From: DUZB01 sp964407525
GTDB taxonomy: Bacteria > Desulfobacterota > DSM-4660 > Desulfatiglandales > Desulfatiglandaceae
NCBI GenBank assembly: GCA_964407525.1
Contig: CAYOWC010000022.1
Coordinates: 1-32,571 of the forward strand
DNA: 32,571 bases
Reading direction: 5' to 3'
Shown: one piece after another, positions 1 through 8,030 of the stretch
How positions within the stretch are numbered: the stretch's first letter is position 1
Layout: each line of letters starts with the position of its first letter
Notes under the pieces: generated by a model
The model's input: the letters and a program-made list of their open reading frames with translations, nothing else
Told to the model about the DNA's origin: nothing
The model's database searches: none
Translations under genes and position numbers: made by a program

Positions 1-103
1 TTCTTTTAACCTATTCCAGGGCTATTCGATTAGGATTACGATTAAGAGTAGGAGTAAGAAAATAATTCTAATGGCCGATGTTAGGACCAAGCCAGCGGAT
101 GGT

Positions 104-1102
104 TCAACGCACGAAACTGAAACAGGGGACGTCGCAGGGGGCATCCCAGAGAGTCAGCAACTCTCGATCAATTCTTGAGATCAACATTTGGAACCCGTTC
201 TGTTCCTGTGTGGTAATATATTCACCGATGAGACTTCTGGATATTTTTATCTGTTTGTCTTTGAGGACCTGGTGCATCCGCCTGAAGACGATATACAATT
301 CCATCATGGTAGTTGCCCCGGCGCCGTTTAAGATGACCAGGAGTTCTTCTCCCTGAGAGGCGCCCAGGTCTTTCAATAACTGCAAGAGCATGAGGTCGGT
401 GGTTTCATCAGCGCTTTTCATTTTTTCCACGCCCACCCCCGCTTCTCCGTGTTGACCCATGCCGACGCACATTTCGTCATCTCCCAGCTCGAACATGGCA
501 TCTCCGGTGATGGGATGGGTGGCTGGGCTGAGGGCTACGGCCAGGGTCCTCATGGACTGGACCATTCTCTTGGCAACCGCCAGGACCTCATCAAGATTGT
601 ATCCGGCCTCTGCCGCGGCGCCTGCTACTTTTATGACTGGTAGAAAACCTACGAGTCCCCTTCGTTCTTCAGGTTTTTCAGCGGGGCCCGATGCAATGTC
701 GTCGTGGACCAGGATCATTTTCACATGGAGTCCTTTCTCCCGGGCCATCTCCATGGTCAGGTTCGCAGTCAGTACGTCTCCGGCATGGTTGAGGACCACG
801 AACAGGACGCCAGCCCCTCGATCGGCCCGTACCAGGGCGTCGAGACAGCGTTGGGGTCCAGGGGCCGCAAATATCTCCCCGGGCACACTGATATCCAAGA
901 GACCTTCACCCACGAATCCGCTGAGCCCGGGTTCGTGACCGCTCCCCCCCAGTGTCACCAGGGCCACCTTGCCCCAGGCCTTGGGCCTTGTTCGGGCAAC
1001 AAGATGTTCTCCTATGAGTTTGACTTTGTTCGGGTAGGCCAGAGCATATCCCTCAAGGAGTTCGCTCACGAGATCTTCCACATTGTTGATCAGCTTTTTC
1101 AT
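104..1102 (-). CDS. dhaK: Dihydroxyacetone kinase, DhaK subunit
   Basis: Dihydroxyacetone-binding subunit of a DHA (or related ketose/triose) kinase; in the family it works with DhaL, which carries the ADP/ATP. With the start at the ATG at 1100-1102 (preceded by GAGGG at 8 nt) the protein is 332 residues. The active-site residues known from E. coli DhaK fall at identical numbers: His56 in GGSGHEP, Asp109 in NHAGD and His218 in GQHGE, where His218 forms the covalent hemiaminal with the substrate. That agreement supports both the start and the function; an upstream GTG at 1123 is in frame but less likely. No dhaL is seen; it could lie beyond the left edge (only 103 bases remain). The gene lies downstream of, and collinear with, a SorC-type regulator, with an ABC-ATPase relic between them, so it is probably what remains of a sugar or polyol uptake operon. 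Confidence 0.9.
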   Translation of the reverse strand: MKKLINNVEDLVSELLEGYALAYPNKVKLIGEHLVARTRPKAWGKVALVTLGGSGHEPGLSGFVGEGLLDISVPGEIFAAPGPQRCLDALVRADRGAGVLFVVLNHAGDVLTANLTMEMAREKGLHVKMILVHDDIASGPAEKPEERRGLVGFLPVIKVAGAAAEAGYNLDEVLAVAKRMVQSMRTLAVALSPATHPITGDAMFELGDDEMCVGMGQHGEAGVGVEKMKSADETTDLMLLQLLKDLGASQGEELLVILNGAGATTMMELYIVFRRMHQVLKDKQIKISRSLIGEYITTQEQNGFQMLISRIDRELLTLWDAPCDVPCFSFVR

Positions 1103-1156
1103 GGTCACAACCCTCTTACCCACAGCTCAGAGCATTTAGATTTATCAAAAATCCGG

Positions 1157-1410
1157 TTACTTCTTCAGATGATCCAGGGTCTCCTCGCCCACAGCCAGGC
1201 TCACGATTCTATCCGCACCCCGGTATTCCTATCCATACAGTTCGCTCTTCAAAAATCCCTCTTTCGGTTTGAGACTCACTTGAATATCCCCGGGCCATAG
1301 CCCCAACAGGAGGTTTTCCAATCTCTTTCCACCCAATTGGCCTCACGCTGAGGAAGTTCGAGGGAAATCTTGGGGTCCTCTGTGGAGATGAGCCTTTTCC
1401 TTTCCCGCTT
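1157..1410 (-). pseudogene. Relic of ABC sugar-transporter ATPase C-terminus (TOBE-like)
   Basis: The gap between the SorC regulator and dhaK holds no intact gene, but the minus strand translates to pieces resembling the C-terminal TOBE region of MalK/UgpC-type ATPases. One frame gives ISLELPQREA, and after a frame change another gives ENLLLGLWPGDIQVSLKP, where families usually have a LGIRPEDI-like stretch. It continues as KEGFLKSELYG, a UAG stop, then ADRIVSLAVGEETLDHLKK and a TAA stop at 1157-1159. The Walker A, signature and Walker B parts are absent. This is similarity judged by eye; the fragment is short, so the identification is tentative. It fits the context, since SorC regulator, sugar ABC transporter and DhaK often share an operon. 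Confidence 0.4.
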
Positions 1411-1415
1411 CACGA

Positions 1416-2357
1416 TCAGGCAATCTCTATCAAGGCCTGGGCTGTCCGGTCATCGGTAATCAGATGGGTGACCAGTCCGGTCTTGAGGGTTCCCCGAATG
1501 GAATAGGTCTTTTTTTCTCCCCCCCCGACGACAAAGACACGGCCGGTTTTTTTGAGCGAAGCAAGCGGAATTCGGATCACAATATCGTCTTCGCTCTCAA
1601 TGATGGTCCCATCCCGGTCAAAGTAGTAGGTGGCGATCATTCCCACCGCCTTTTTTTCTTTCAGCAAAGATCCGAATCGAGCTGCCGTGGCCTGATCGGG
1701 TACGGAGGGGTATGTGCCTACCCCAAGGATCATCAGGTCCAATTCTTCCCAGAGTTTGGAGATTTCTTGATATTGTTGCGTATCTTCAAATAGCTTTTTG
1801 TTCTTTTCTGAGCCTGGAAAGGCTGGCGCATGCAGATAGTAAGAGGCATATCCGGTCTTTCCTGCAAAGATCCTTGCCAGTTCGTTGCTCTGGAACCATT
1901 TGATATCGTTGGGAGCGCTTCCGATGACTGGACAGACACAGCCTTTTTTTTCGCCGGAGACAACCTGCTGTTTCAGTTCATCCACAAGCTGTCCAATGGT
2001 GTCTCCCCATCCCAGTCCTACGCGATTTATTTCAGGGAGAAGTTTTTCAAAGTAGAGGGATGCCTGAGATACCAGAAGCCTTGTAATCATGGTGTCATCG
2101 GCTTTCCCGGAGGGGACAACCAGACCTCCCTTTAAAGGATAGAGCTCCTTCAGTTCTCTAAGGAGGCTTTCGTCGCTCATGAGGGGGGACTGGATCTGGA
2201 TTTTGACGATCCCCCGCGTTCTCGCTTCGGAAAGGAGTTTGCTCACGGCCGGGCGTGAAATATTCATTTTTTTGGCAATTTTGGCTTGCGTCAGATTTCG
2301 CTCGTAATAGAGCCTGCTGATTTCCACCAGTTTTAGAATATCGGTATTTTTGTCCAT
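1416..2357 (-). CDS. SorC/DeoR-type sugar-binding transcriptional regulator
   Basis: Transcriptional regulator of the SorC family: an N-terminal helix-turn-helix (roughly residues 10-55, containing LTQAKIAKKMNISRPAVSKLL split over two helices) followed by a sugar-phosphate-binding effector domain to the C-terminus. From the ATG at 2357 it is 313 residues, the usual family length; the upstream in-frame start at 2507 would add 50 residues that look like leader sequence, and an AGGGA lies just before 2357. The effector domain shows the family-typical stretches GLGWGDTIGQL and ILGVGTYPS. It lies upstream of dhaK on the same strand and diverges from the broken membrane protein at 2552; a paired TGACATATG operator-like site lies between them at 2483-2506. 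Its natural effector is not evident; by context it may be a sugar or polyol phosphate. Confidence 0.88.
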   Translation of the reverse strand: MDKNTDILKLVEISRLYYERNLTQAKIAKKMNISRPAVSKLLSEARTRGIVKIQIQSPLMSDESLLRELKELYPLKGGLVVPSGKADDTMITRLLVSQASLYFEKLLPEINRVGLGWGDTIGQLVDELKQQVVSGEKKGCVCPVIGSAPNDIKWFQSNELARIFAGKTGYASYYLHAPAFPGSEKNKKLFEDTQQYQEISKLWEELDLMILGVGTYPSVPDQATAARFGSLLKEKKAVGMIATYYFDRDGTIIESEDDIVIRIPLASLKKTGRVFVVGGGEKKTYSIRGTLKTGLVTHLITDDRTAQALIEIA

Positions 2358-2482
2358 AACGATGGTTCCCTGATTAAGGCAGCAAATTTCCTGCTTCGCC
2401 CGGTTTTGACAAAATCGGAGCCCCGGACGATCGGAAAACAGGCTCTCCCCATATGCCTCCGTGGATCTTTCCAAAGAAGAAT

Positions 2483-2506
2483 TGACATATGTTCTGACAT
2501 ATGTCA
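2483..2506. promoter_or_regulatory. Probable SorC-family operator, two 12-bp copies
   Basis: TGACATATGTCA (2495-2506) is a perfect 12-bp palindrome, directly preceded by a near copy, TGACATATGTTC (2483-2494), so the copies repeat with a 12-bp period. The pair lies in the divergent space between the SorC-type regulator (start 2357, minus) and the broken plus-strand gene (start 2552). Position and symmetry suggest an autoregulatory operator; that it binds this regulator is inferred. Confidence 0.5.
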
Positions 2507-2551
2507 AGATATTTTATCCGACAACTTAACAAAGCCTGTGTTCTGATTTTC

Positions 2552-4702
2552 ATGGAAAAAACGGGAAACAAAACATTATTCATTTGGACCCCACCGTTTC
2601 TCCTTTTCGCTCTCTTCGCCTGCGGATTGAACGGCCTGGTCATGGAGATCGTTTTCCGGCGAGAGCTTGTGCTCCTGCTGGGGGTCACCCACTATTCCCT
2701 GGGAACGGTCCTGGCTGTGTTCATGGCGGGACTGGCCTTGGGTAGTTTTCTTTGCGGCCGCATCATCGACCGGGTCATCTTCCCGGTTCGCCTGTATGGG
2801 GTCCTTGAAATCGGCGTCGGGTTGTCGGGTTTGCTGCTGATCCCTCTCCTGCCCGTCCTCCACGGGCTGGCTATGAAAATCCATGGGGCCGTTGGGGCAA
2901 CCGGCTCGCCGAGCATCCTACTCAAGGCGTTGCTGGCTGCGGTGGTCTTGATTGTGCCCACTACTTTCATGGGGGGAACGCTTCCTGTGGTAGGCAAGGC
3001 CCTGGCCCAGGGAAGGCGGACCGCAGCCCCTTCCCTGGGGCTCCTCTATGGTCTGAACACCATTGGTGGGGTCCTGGGGGTTTTGGGAGCCACTTTCTGG
3101 TTCCTGGATAAATGGGGCGCCAATCTTACCCTGGTTTTTGTGTGTTTAGGCAATATGCTCATAGGTCTGGCCGCCTTCTGGGTATTCGGGAAAACCGTTC
3201 GGGTGGATGCACGGTCCGTTGTTGAGGAATCCACGAAACCTCCACCCAGCCCTTTGAAATCCTCCTTCCCCTTCTGGCCTTATTCGTTTCCGGGTTTACC
3301 GCCCTCTCTCTCGAAGTCCACTGGACGAGGTCCCGGTGGATCCCGCCTCTCTACTGACCTTTCGGATCCTGGCCCATGTGCCGCTGCTGATGCATCCCGA
3401 TCCCCGTCGTGTCATGGTCCTAGCCCTGGGAGGGGGCATCACCACCGGCAGCACGTCTCTTCATCCTCTTGAACAGATAGACGTGGTGGAATTATGCCCC
3501 CCTGTGGTAGAGGCGGCCCGGCATTTCAGCAACTGGAATCACGGGGTTCTCGATGACCCGCGGCTTCGCGTGATTTTAGAGGACGGGCGCAACCATCTGC
3601 TTACCACTTCCAATGCCTATGACGTGATCACGGCCGATGCAACCCACCCGTGGAGTGCCGACAGCTGGATCCTCTATACCCGCGGTAGATGTACCAATTG
3701 GTTCGATCCCGCCTGTCTCCAAACGGGCTGTTCTGCCAGTGGATCCCCCTGCACTGGATGAGCAGGGAAGACTTTCAATGCATATTGCGAACCATGCGTT
3801 CCGTTTTTCCTCACATGAGCCTCTGGTATACCGGGTCCTATGTGGTGGCCGTGGGTGGGTTAAGCCCTTTGACCTTTGACCTTGACGTCCTTGGGCAGAG
3901 GATGGCTCATAAAGAAATCCGGCAGGACCTCGAATCCGTAGGGATTGACTCGCCCGAATCCCTTCTGGTACTTCACCTCTTAGACGAGGATGGTATCGAC
4001 GCCTTTGTGGGAGATGGCCCAATCAATACGGACGACAGGGCATACCTGGAACACTCGGCGGCGAGGTGCTTCGGCAGGGAGACCACCCCTGAAAACCTTG
4101 AAGACCTGACCCGTGTCCGGAGTCTGCCGGCCTCTCTTGTGGTTGGGACCGGGAAGACCATCGAGGCCGGCTTTGATGACCGTTTGAACCGTATCTTCCG
4201 GGCCAGAGAAAAAACGATGAGAGGCAGAAAGGCTACCTATGAGGGCCGTTTTAAGGATGCCATTGACGACTACCGCGCCACCCTTCAGGAAGCCCCCGGA
4301 GACGGGGTCACCCAGATTTTTTTAGCGGACGTTAAGGGAACTCTGGCTGCTTCGGTGGCTTTGAAAGGGGACCAGGCAAGAAGGTCGGGCCGTCTGAAAG
4401 AGGCTTTTTCGATCTACAACCAGGCACTGGGGATTGATCCCACGGAAGCCCGGTCCTTAAACGGTGTCGGGTTAATTTTTTTCAGTCAGGGAAGATACCG
4501 CGAGTCCCTGTCTTATTTCAACAAAGCTCTGGAAAGGCAGGGAAAACAAGCCCAAATACACTACAACCGGGCACTGGCCCTTTTGAAATTGGGGGAGTTC
4601 GAGGAAGCGGGTCGTGAAATGGGTATTGTAGAGCGGTTGGAAGACGGGGGCAAGCCGCAATACGCACCTCGGCTTCGGGAAATTTTTCGCCGGCTTCGCT
4701 GA
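2552..4702 (+). pseudogene. Broken fused spermidine-synthase-like membrane protein with C-terminal TPRs
   Basis: Reads as a membrane protein fused to a spermidine-synthase-like methyltransferase-fold domain and a TPR tail, but in at least four pieces. From ATG 2552 the first frame encodes about six hydrophobic segments (NGLVMEIVFRRELVLLLG, GLLYGLNTIGGVLG). Near 3240-3255 the frame changes to give LLALFVSGFTALSLEVHWTR, the start of the second membrane block, which then meets a stop near 3354. The next frame resumes at VDPASLLTFRILAHVPLL and the SAM-binding-like VMVLALGGGITTGS. The rest of the second membrane block is missing, so there is an internal deletion as well as frameshifts. At about 3683 a 2-base gain (after LYTR) shifts to YQLVRSRLSPNGLFCQW and runs to 4702 with TPR-like repeats (about 4380-4620). 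Multiple lesions make a pseudogene likelier than sequencing error. Substrate unknown even for intact relatives. Confidence 0.8.
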
Positions 4703-4777
4703 GATTTTTTCTTTTGGAAAATATGGGTATTTATGGGTGTGTTTGCGGAGCTTTGACTTGACTTTGGAGGGGGGTAA

Positions 4778-4891
4778 CAAAAGCAAACAGGAATACAATA
4801 TAAGGTCAGGCTGCGGGAGCTTGTTAAAGGCAGATATCTTGTCATACAGGGCAAAGGCAAGGGTACCCGGTACACCATCGGAAGTAAGTAA
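4778..4891 (+). pseudogene. Relic of a winged-helix C-terminus
   Basis: An open stretch without a start codon encodes LRELVKGRYLVIQGKGKGTR-YTIGSK before a TAA at 4889-4891, and is closed upstream by a TAA at 4775-4777. The pattern LRxLVxxGxLxxxGKGxGTRY is typical of the last wing of winged-helix domains at the C-terminus of AlbA_2/Fic-type and RecG-like ATP-binding regulators. Nothing else of such a gene is visible, so this is at most a remnant. Identified by pattern only. The rest of 4703-4996 contains no other gene that I can support. Confidence 0.35.
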
Positions 4892-4996
4892 TCTGTGTAC
4901 TCCGCTTGACCATTTTGTTATTCCGTAGTAAAGAAGTCGGCCAAGTGGTTTGAAAACATAAAATTGAATATACCTACATTAATTTAGGAGGAGAAC

Positions 4997-5653
4997 ATGC
5001 TGAAACTTGGAGAAAAAGGATCCATTATTCAGAGAGACAAAGAGACCTATGCTATTGCGCCGCATACACCGTGCGGCGTGATAACCCCAGAGCTTCTTAG
5101 AAAGCTGGCGGATGCAGCCGAGAAATACAATGCCCAGGCTTTGAAGATTACCGGTGCCGCGCGCATTGCCATCGTTGGCATCAAGGAAGAGGATATCGAT
5201 TCGGCCTGGGAAGACCTTGGAATGAAACCGGGTGCGGCAGTTGGTCTGTGTGTGCGAAGTGTGCGAGCCTGTCCCGGGACAACCTTCTGCAAAATCGGCC
5301 AGCAGGACTCCCTCGGTATGGGGATGAAGCTTGATGAGATCTATCATGGTCTGCAACTTCCCGGAAAATTCAAAATGGCGGTATCCGGTTGTCATCTCAA
5401 CTGTGCAGAGGGTTGGGTGCGCGACGTGGGTCTTTATGGAAAACCCAAAGGGTGGACCTTGACGATTGGTGGGAATGTAGGGGCTTCCCCTCGAATCGGC
5501 CAGGAGCTTTTGATCGATCAAGATGATGAACAGGTCCTTGCAGCCATCGAAAAGGTTGTGGAATATTACAAGGAAAATGCAAAGAAAGGCGAACGTCTGG
5601 GGAAAATGATTGATCGTATCGGATTTGATACCGTCAAAGAGGCGCTTTCTTAG
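4997..5653 (+). CDS. Small assimilatory-type sulfite reductase (siroheme/4Fe-4S)
   Basis: A 218-residue, single-copy siroheme reductase of the low-molecular-weight assimilatory-type family described from Desulfovibrio vulgaris, whose enzyme has the same length; these reduce sulfite to sulfide with reduced electron carriers in the cytoplasm. The siroheme-[4Fe-4S] ligands follow the family pattern CX5C...CX3C: Cys92 and Cys98 in ACPGTTFC, Cys132 and Cys136 in GCHLNC. It consists of one nitrite/sulfite reductase half-domain plus the cluster-binding domain, unlike the fused DsrA/DsrB or CysI proteins. A strong AGGAGG lies just before the ATG. It stands alone: a relic precedes it and the minus-strand tRNAs follow. 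The physiological role (assimilation, detoxification or other) cannot be decided from sequence. Confidence 0.87.
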   Translation: MLKLGEKGSIIQRDKETYAIAPHTPCGVITPELLRKLADAAEKYNAQALKITGAARIAIVGIKEEDIDSAWEDLGMKPGAAVGLCVRSVRACPGTTFCKIGQQDSLGMGMKLDEIYHGLQLPGKFKMAVSGCHLNCAEGWVRDVGLYGKPKGWTLTIGGNVGASPRIGQELLIDQDDEQVLAAIEKVVEYYKENAKKGERLGKMIDRIGFDTVKEALS

Positions 5654-5894
5654 AATTCGGTGGGCCTAAAACCGGCCTGAAATCAGGTAGGAAGCTTATT
5701 AGGGGCCTAAGGGCCCCGGAAAAAATGTTTTATCCCACTATACATCACTGCTTCACACCGTCTTTGGACGATCTTCAGTTGAAAAGTCCTCGAAATAGAA
5801 CGACTATTCCTGTGGCTCTTCGCTTTCAGATCATCCAAATTCAATGCAAATCAGAGCGCCTTTTGGGGTAAAACTTTCTTTCCGCGGCCCTAAC

Positions 5895-5931
5895 AAAAAA
5901 AAGGACTTACCGCGATTTGCTGTAAGTCCTT
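5895..5931 (-). terminator. Rho-independent terminator after tRNA-Lys
   Basis: On the minus strand AAGGACTTAC, an 11-base loop, and GTAAGTCCTT form a 10-bp stem followed by eight Ts. It lies directly downstream of tRNA-Lys and ends the two-tRNA transcript. Confidence 0.9.
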
Positions 5932-5939
5932 GATTTGTT

Positions 5940-6015
5940 TGGTGGGCCTGGAAGGGCTCGAACCTTCGGCCAATTGATTAAGAGTCAACTGCTCTGCCAA
6001 CTGAGCTACAGGCCC
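5940..6015 (-). tRNA. tRNA-Lys (anticodon CUU)
   Basis: The minus strand folds as a full cloverleaf: acceptor GGGCCTG pairs with CAGGCCC, discriminator A and an encoded CCA (5940-5942). D-arm GCTCAGTTGGCAGAGC, anticodon loop CTCTTAA giving anticodon CTT, and T-arm with GGTTCGAGCCC. Length is 76 nt with CCA. It is 16 bp downstream of tRNA-Arg and probably co-transcribed with it. Confidence 0.95.
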
Positions 6016-6031
6016 TTTATTTGAACTACCA

Positions 6032-6108
6032 TGGCGCGCCCGGCAGGACTCGAACCTGCGGCCTACGGGTTCGAAGCCCGGCGCTCTATCCAGCTGAGCT
6101 ACGGGCGC
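6032..6108 (-). tRNA. tRNA-Arg (anticodon UCG)
   Basis: Minus-strand cloverleaf: acceptor GCGCCCG pairs with CGGGCGC, discriminator G, encoded CCA at 6032-6034. D-arm GCTCAGCTGGATAGAGC, anticodon loop CTTCGAA giving TCG, which reads CGA/CGN arginine codons. Length is 77 nt with CCA. First gene of the tRNA pair. Confidence 0.95.
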
Positions 6109-6125
6109 CAAAGAAGTATTCGGGA

Positions 6126-6154
6126 CATTTATCAGGAAAATTAAACCTTGTCAA
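6126..6154 (-). promoter_or_regulatory. Probable sigma70 promoter for the tRNA pair
   Basis: Minus strand TTGACA (6149-6154), a 17-nt spacer, and TAAATG (6126-6131) in a suitable position just upstream of tRNA-Arg. The -35 is perfect, the -10 is weak. It diverges from the rplM promoter. Confidence 0.45.
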
Positions 6155-6176
6155 ATAATTTTTTAAAAAAAATCGC

Positions 6177-6205
6177 TTGACATAAACCTTTTTTTTGCAT
6201 AAAAG
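6177..6205 (+). promoter_or_regulatory. Probable sigma70 promoter of rplM-rpsI
   Basis: TTGACA (6177-6182), 17-nt spacer, TAAAAG (6200-6205). This leaves a 5' leader of about 30 nt before the rplM start at 6243. Confidence 0.6.
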
Positions 6206-6242
6206 GTTCTTTTACCTTTTTTTCGGATACAGGACGGTACCT

Positions 6243-6671
6243 ATGAAAACGTTTTTCGCAAAAGAACAGGAAGTAGACAAGCAATGGTTTCTGGTGAATG
6301 CCGACAATAAACCATTGGGAAGACTCGCAACGGAGATTGCAGTGAGATTGCGGGGAAAACATAAGCCGATATTCACCCCACATGCGGATACGGGGGACTT
6401 TATCGTGGTTGTTAACGCCGAGAGGGTGACCCTGTCAGGCAAGAAATGGGACAAAAAGATCTATTATCACCACACGGGTTACATCGGTGGTATTAAAGAG
6501 ATTTCAGCCAGGAAGTTGCGTGAAAAGAGCCCTGAAGATCTCCTTCGTTTCGCTGTCAGAGGCATGTTGCCGAAAAACAGCCTGGGAAGGCGTCAGCTGA
6601 AAAAGCTGAAGATCTATACTGGCAACGAACATCCCCATCAGGCCCAACAATTGAAGGAATTGGAGATTTAA
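6243..6671 (+). CDS. rplM: 50S ribosomal protein L13
   Basis: Large-subunit ribosomal protein that binds 23S rRNA early in assembly. The start at 6243 (MKTFFAKEQEVDKQWF) gives 142 residues, the usual bacterial length; the open frame extends 16 codons upstream without resembling L13. Family-typical stretches are visible: VNADNKPLGRLATEIAVRLRGK, YYHHTGYIGG and AVRGMLPKNSLGRR. It is followed directly by rpsI with no gap, the usual L13-S9 pair. Confidence 0.98.
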   Translation: MKTFFAKEQEVDKQWFLVNADNKPLGRLATEIAVRLRGKHKPIFTPHADTGDFIVVVNAERVTLSGKKWDKKIYYHHTGYIGGIKEISARKLREKSPEDLLRFAVRGMLPKNSLGRRQLKKLKIYTGNEHPHQAQQLKELEI

Positions 6672-7064
6672 ATGGCAGAAGAACTCTACAGTGCCACTGG
6701 CAAAAGAAAGACCTCGGTAGCCAGAGTCTGGCTGAGGCCCGGCAATGGAGAAATCCGAATCAATAAAAGAGCGATGGAAACATATGTCGCTAAAGAATCC
6801 GACAGGAATACGATCATGGCGCCGATTACCCTGGCGGAGGTACCTGATAAGTTTGATATCTATGTGAATGTGAAGGGTGGAGGCATATCAGGCCAGGCGG
6901 GAGCTATCAGGCATGGAATAAGCAGAGCGCTCGTGGAATGGGATGGCAATTTGAGGGAAATTCTGAAAAAAGCCGGATTTCTCACAAGGGATTCCCGTAT
7001 GAAAGAGCGAAAGAAGTACGGCCAGCCAGGTGCCAGAGCCCGTTTTCAGTATTCAAAACGATAG
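6672..7064 (+). CDS. rpsI: 30S ribosomal protein S9
   Basis: Small-subunit protein whose basic C-terminal tail reaches the P-site tRNA. 130 residues, full length, beginning with the family-typical YSATGKRKTSVARVWL and ending in RARFQYSKR, with the terminal lysine-arginine tail conserved. The ATG follows the rplM stop codon directly. A strong terminator follows, so rplM-rpsI is a two-gene operon. Confidence 0.98.
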   Translation: MAEELYSATGKRKTSVARVWLRPGNGEIRINKRAMETYVAKESDRNTIMAPITLAEVPDKFDIYVNVKGGGISGQAGAIRHGISRALVEWDGNLREILKKAGFLTRDSRMKERKKYGQPGARARFQYSKR

Positions 7065-7098
7065 ATTTTCATCAGATCTTTTTATCATACGAAAAATT

Positions 7099-7129
7099 AA
7101 GGAATCCTTTCAGGATTCCTTTTTTTTTT
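7099..7129 (+). terminator. Rho-independent terminator of rplM-rpsI
   Basis: AAGGAATCCT (7099-7108), loop TTC, AGGATTCCTT (7112-7121) and an uninterrupted T run. A perfect 10-bp stem. Confidence 0.95.
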
Positions 7130-7237
7130 GACTATTGTTTCCTCAAAAAAATCTCAGTTATTTTAATTGCTTTCCCCTTTACTAGGGCTTTCATTTTTTG
7201 ATGTTTACCTCGTGGCATGGTAAATAACAGACATTGC

Positions 7238-7283
7238 AATGCTAATTGCTAACGGCTAACAGCTAATCGCATCTTTTAGGTTT
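7238..7283 (+). repeat. AGCTAAC-rich intergenic repeat, copy A (single arm)
   Basis: Contains GCTAATTGCTAACGGCTAAC followed by AGCTAATCGC and ATCTTTTAGGT. It matches the right arm of the inverted repeat at 18911-19101 and shares the TTT(C/T)AGGT end with the element at 29621-29834. Its last bases, AGGTTTCCT, supply the Shine-Dalgarno-like AGG in front of truA. Confidence 0.65.
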
Positions 7284-7286
7284 CCT

Positions 7287-8030
7287 ATGACAGCTGAGAA
7301 AAACATCAGACTTTCTGTAAGCTATGACGGTTCCCGGTACCATGGATGGCAGCGTCAGGACAATGCCATGACTGTTCAGGAAATGATTGAAGAAAAACTT
7401 CAAACCATGGTTGGTGTTGAGATCAGACTTACTGCTTCTGGAAGAACGGATGCAGGCGTCCATGCCCTGCACCAGACCTGTAATTTCAGGACCAGCACTT
7501 CCATCCCTCCGGACTCCCTTCGAAAAGGCCTTAATGGATTGCTGCCCGATGACATCCTTGTTAAAGACGCCCAATATGTTCCCTTTAGTTTTCATTCACG
7601 CTACAACTGCAAAAGTAAAATGTACGAATATCGGATTCTGAACCGGGAGGCTCCCGATATATTCCGCCGCAAATATGTATGGCATATCCGTCGACCGTTG
7701 GATGTCGACGGCGTTCGGCACTGTATGGACGCTTTAAGAGGAACCAGGGATTTTTCCTGTTTCAAATCAACAGGCAGTGAAAATAAAGATCCGGTCAGGA
7801 CGATCTTTCTTGCTGAATTCGGAGGGGTGAAAGGAGACCTGCTTTTCAGGGTCAAAGCAGATGGTTTTCTGCGGCACATGGTCAGAAATATTGTGGGGAC
7901 TCTGGTTGATGTGGGGCGGGGAAAGATAACGCCCACCCAATTCAAAGAAATTCTTGATTCCCGGGATCGACAGAAGGCCGGAATCAAAGCCCCTCCCCAG
8001 GGACTTTTTTTGATGGAAGTGAATTATTGA
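7287..8030 (+). CDS. truA: tRNA pseudouridine(38-40) synthase TruA
   Basis: Converts uridines 38-40 of the tRNA anticodon stem-loop to pseudouridine. 247 residues, normal length. The catalytic aspartate is Asp55 in the motif SGRTDAGVHA; the N-terminal YDGSRYHGWQRQ and the C-terminal FLRHMVRNIVG are also diagnostic. Translation starts at ATG 7287, 6 nt after an AGG contributed by the end of a dispersed repeat; no better start lies nearby. The gene converges on the NRDE-family gene and the two coding regions overlap by 7 bases (8024-8030). Confidence 0.97.
   Translation: MTAEKNIRLSVSYDGSRYHGWQRQDNAMTVQEMIEEKLQTMVGVEIRLTASGRTDAGVHALHQTCNFRTSTSIPPDSLRKGLNGLLPDDILVKDAQYVPFSFHSRYNCKSKMYEYRILNREAPDIFRRKYVWHIRRPLDVDGVRHCMDALRGTRDFSCFKSTGSENKDPVRTIFLAEFGGVKGDLLFRVKADGFLRHMVRNIVGTLVDVGRGKITPTQFKEILDSRDRQKAGIKAPPQGLFLMEVNY

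Noticed and set aside
449..1300. Plus-strand open frames opposite dhaK
   Set aside because: They mirror a gene whose three catalytic residues are all in place; translations resemble nothing known to me.
4737..4928. 63-residue plus-strand open frame as a small gene
   Set aside because: No ribosome site or domain; another frame of the same stretch carries the winged-helix-like relic.
5702..5717. GGGGCC-TAAG-GGCCCC hairpin as a terminator of the sulfite reductase gene
   Set aside because: A perfect 6-bp stem, but it is followed by GGAAAAAATG and not by a T run, so factor-independent termination is not supported.
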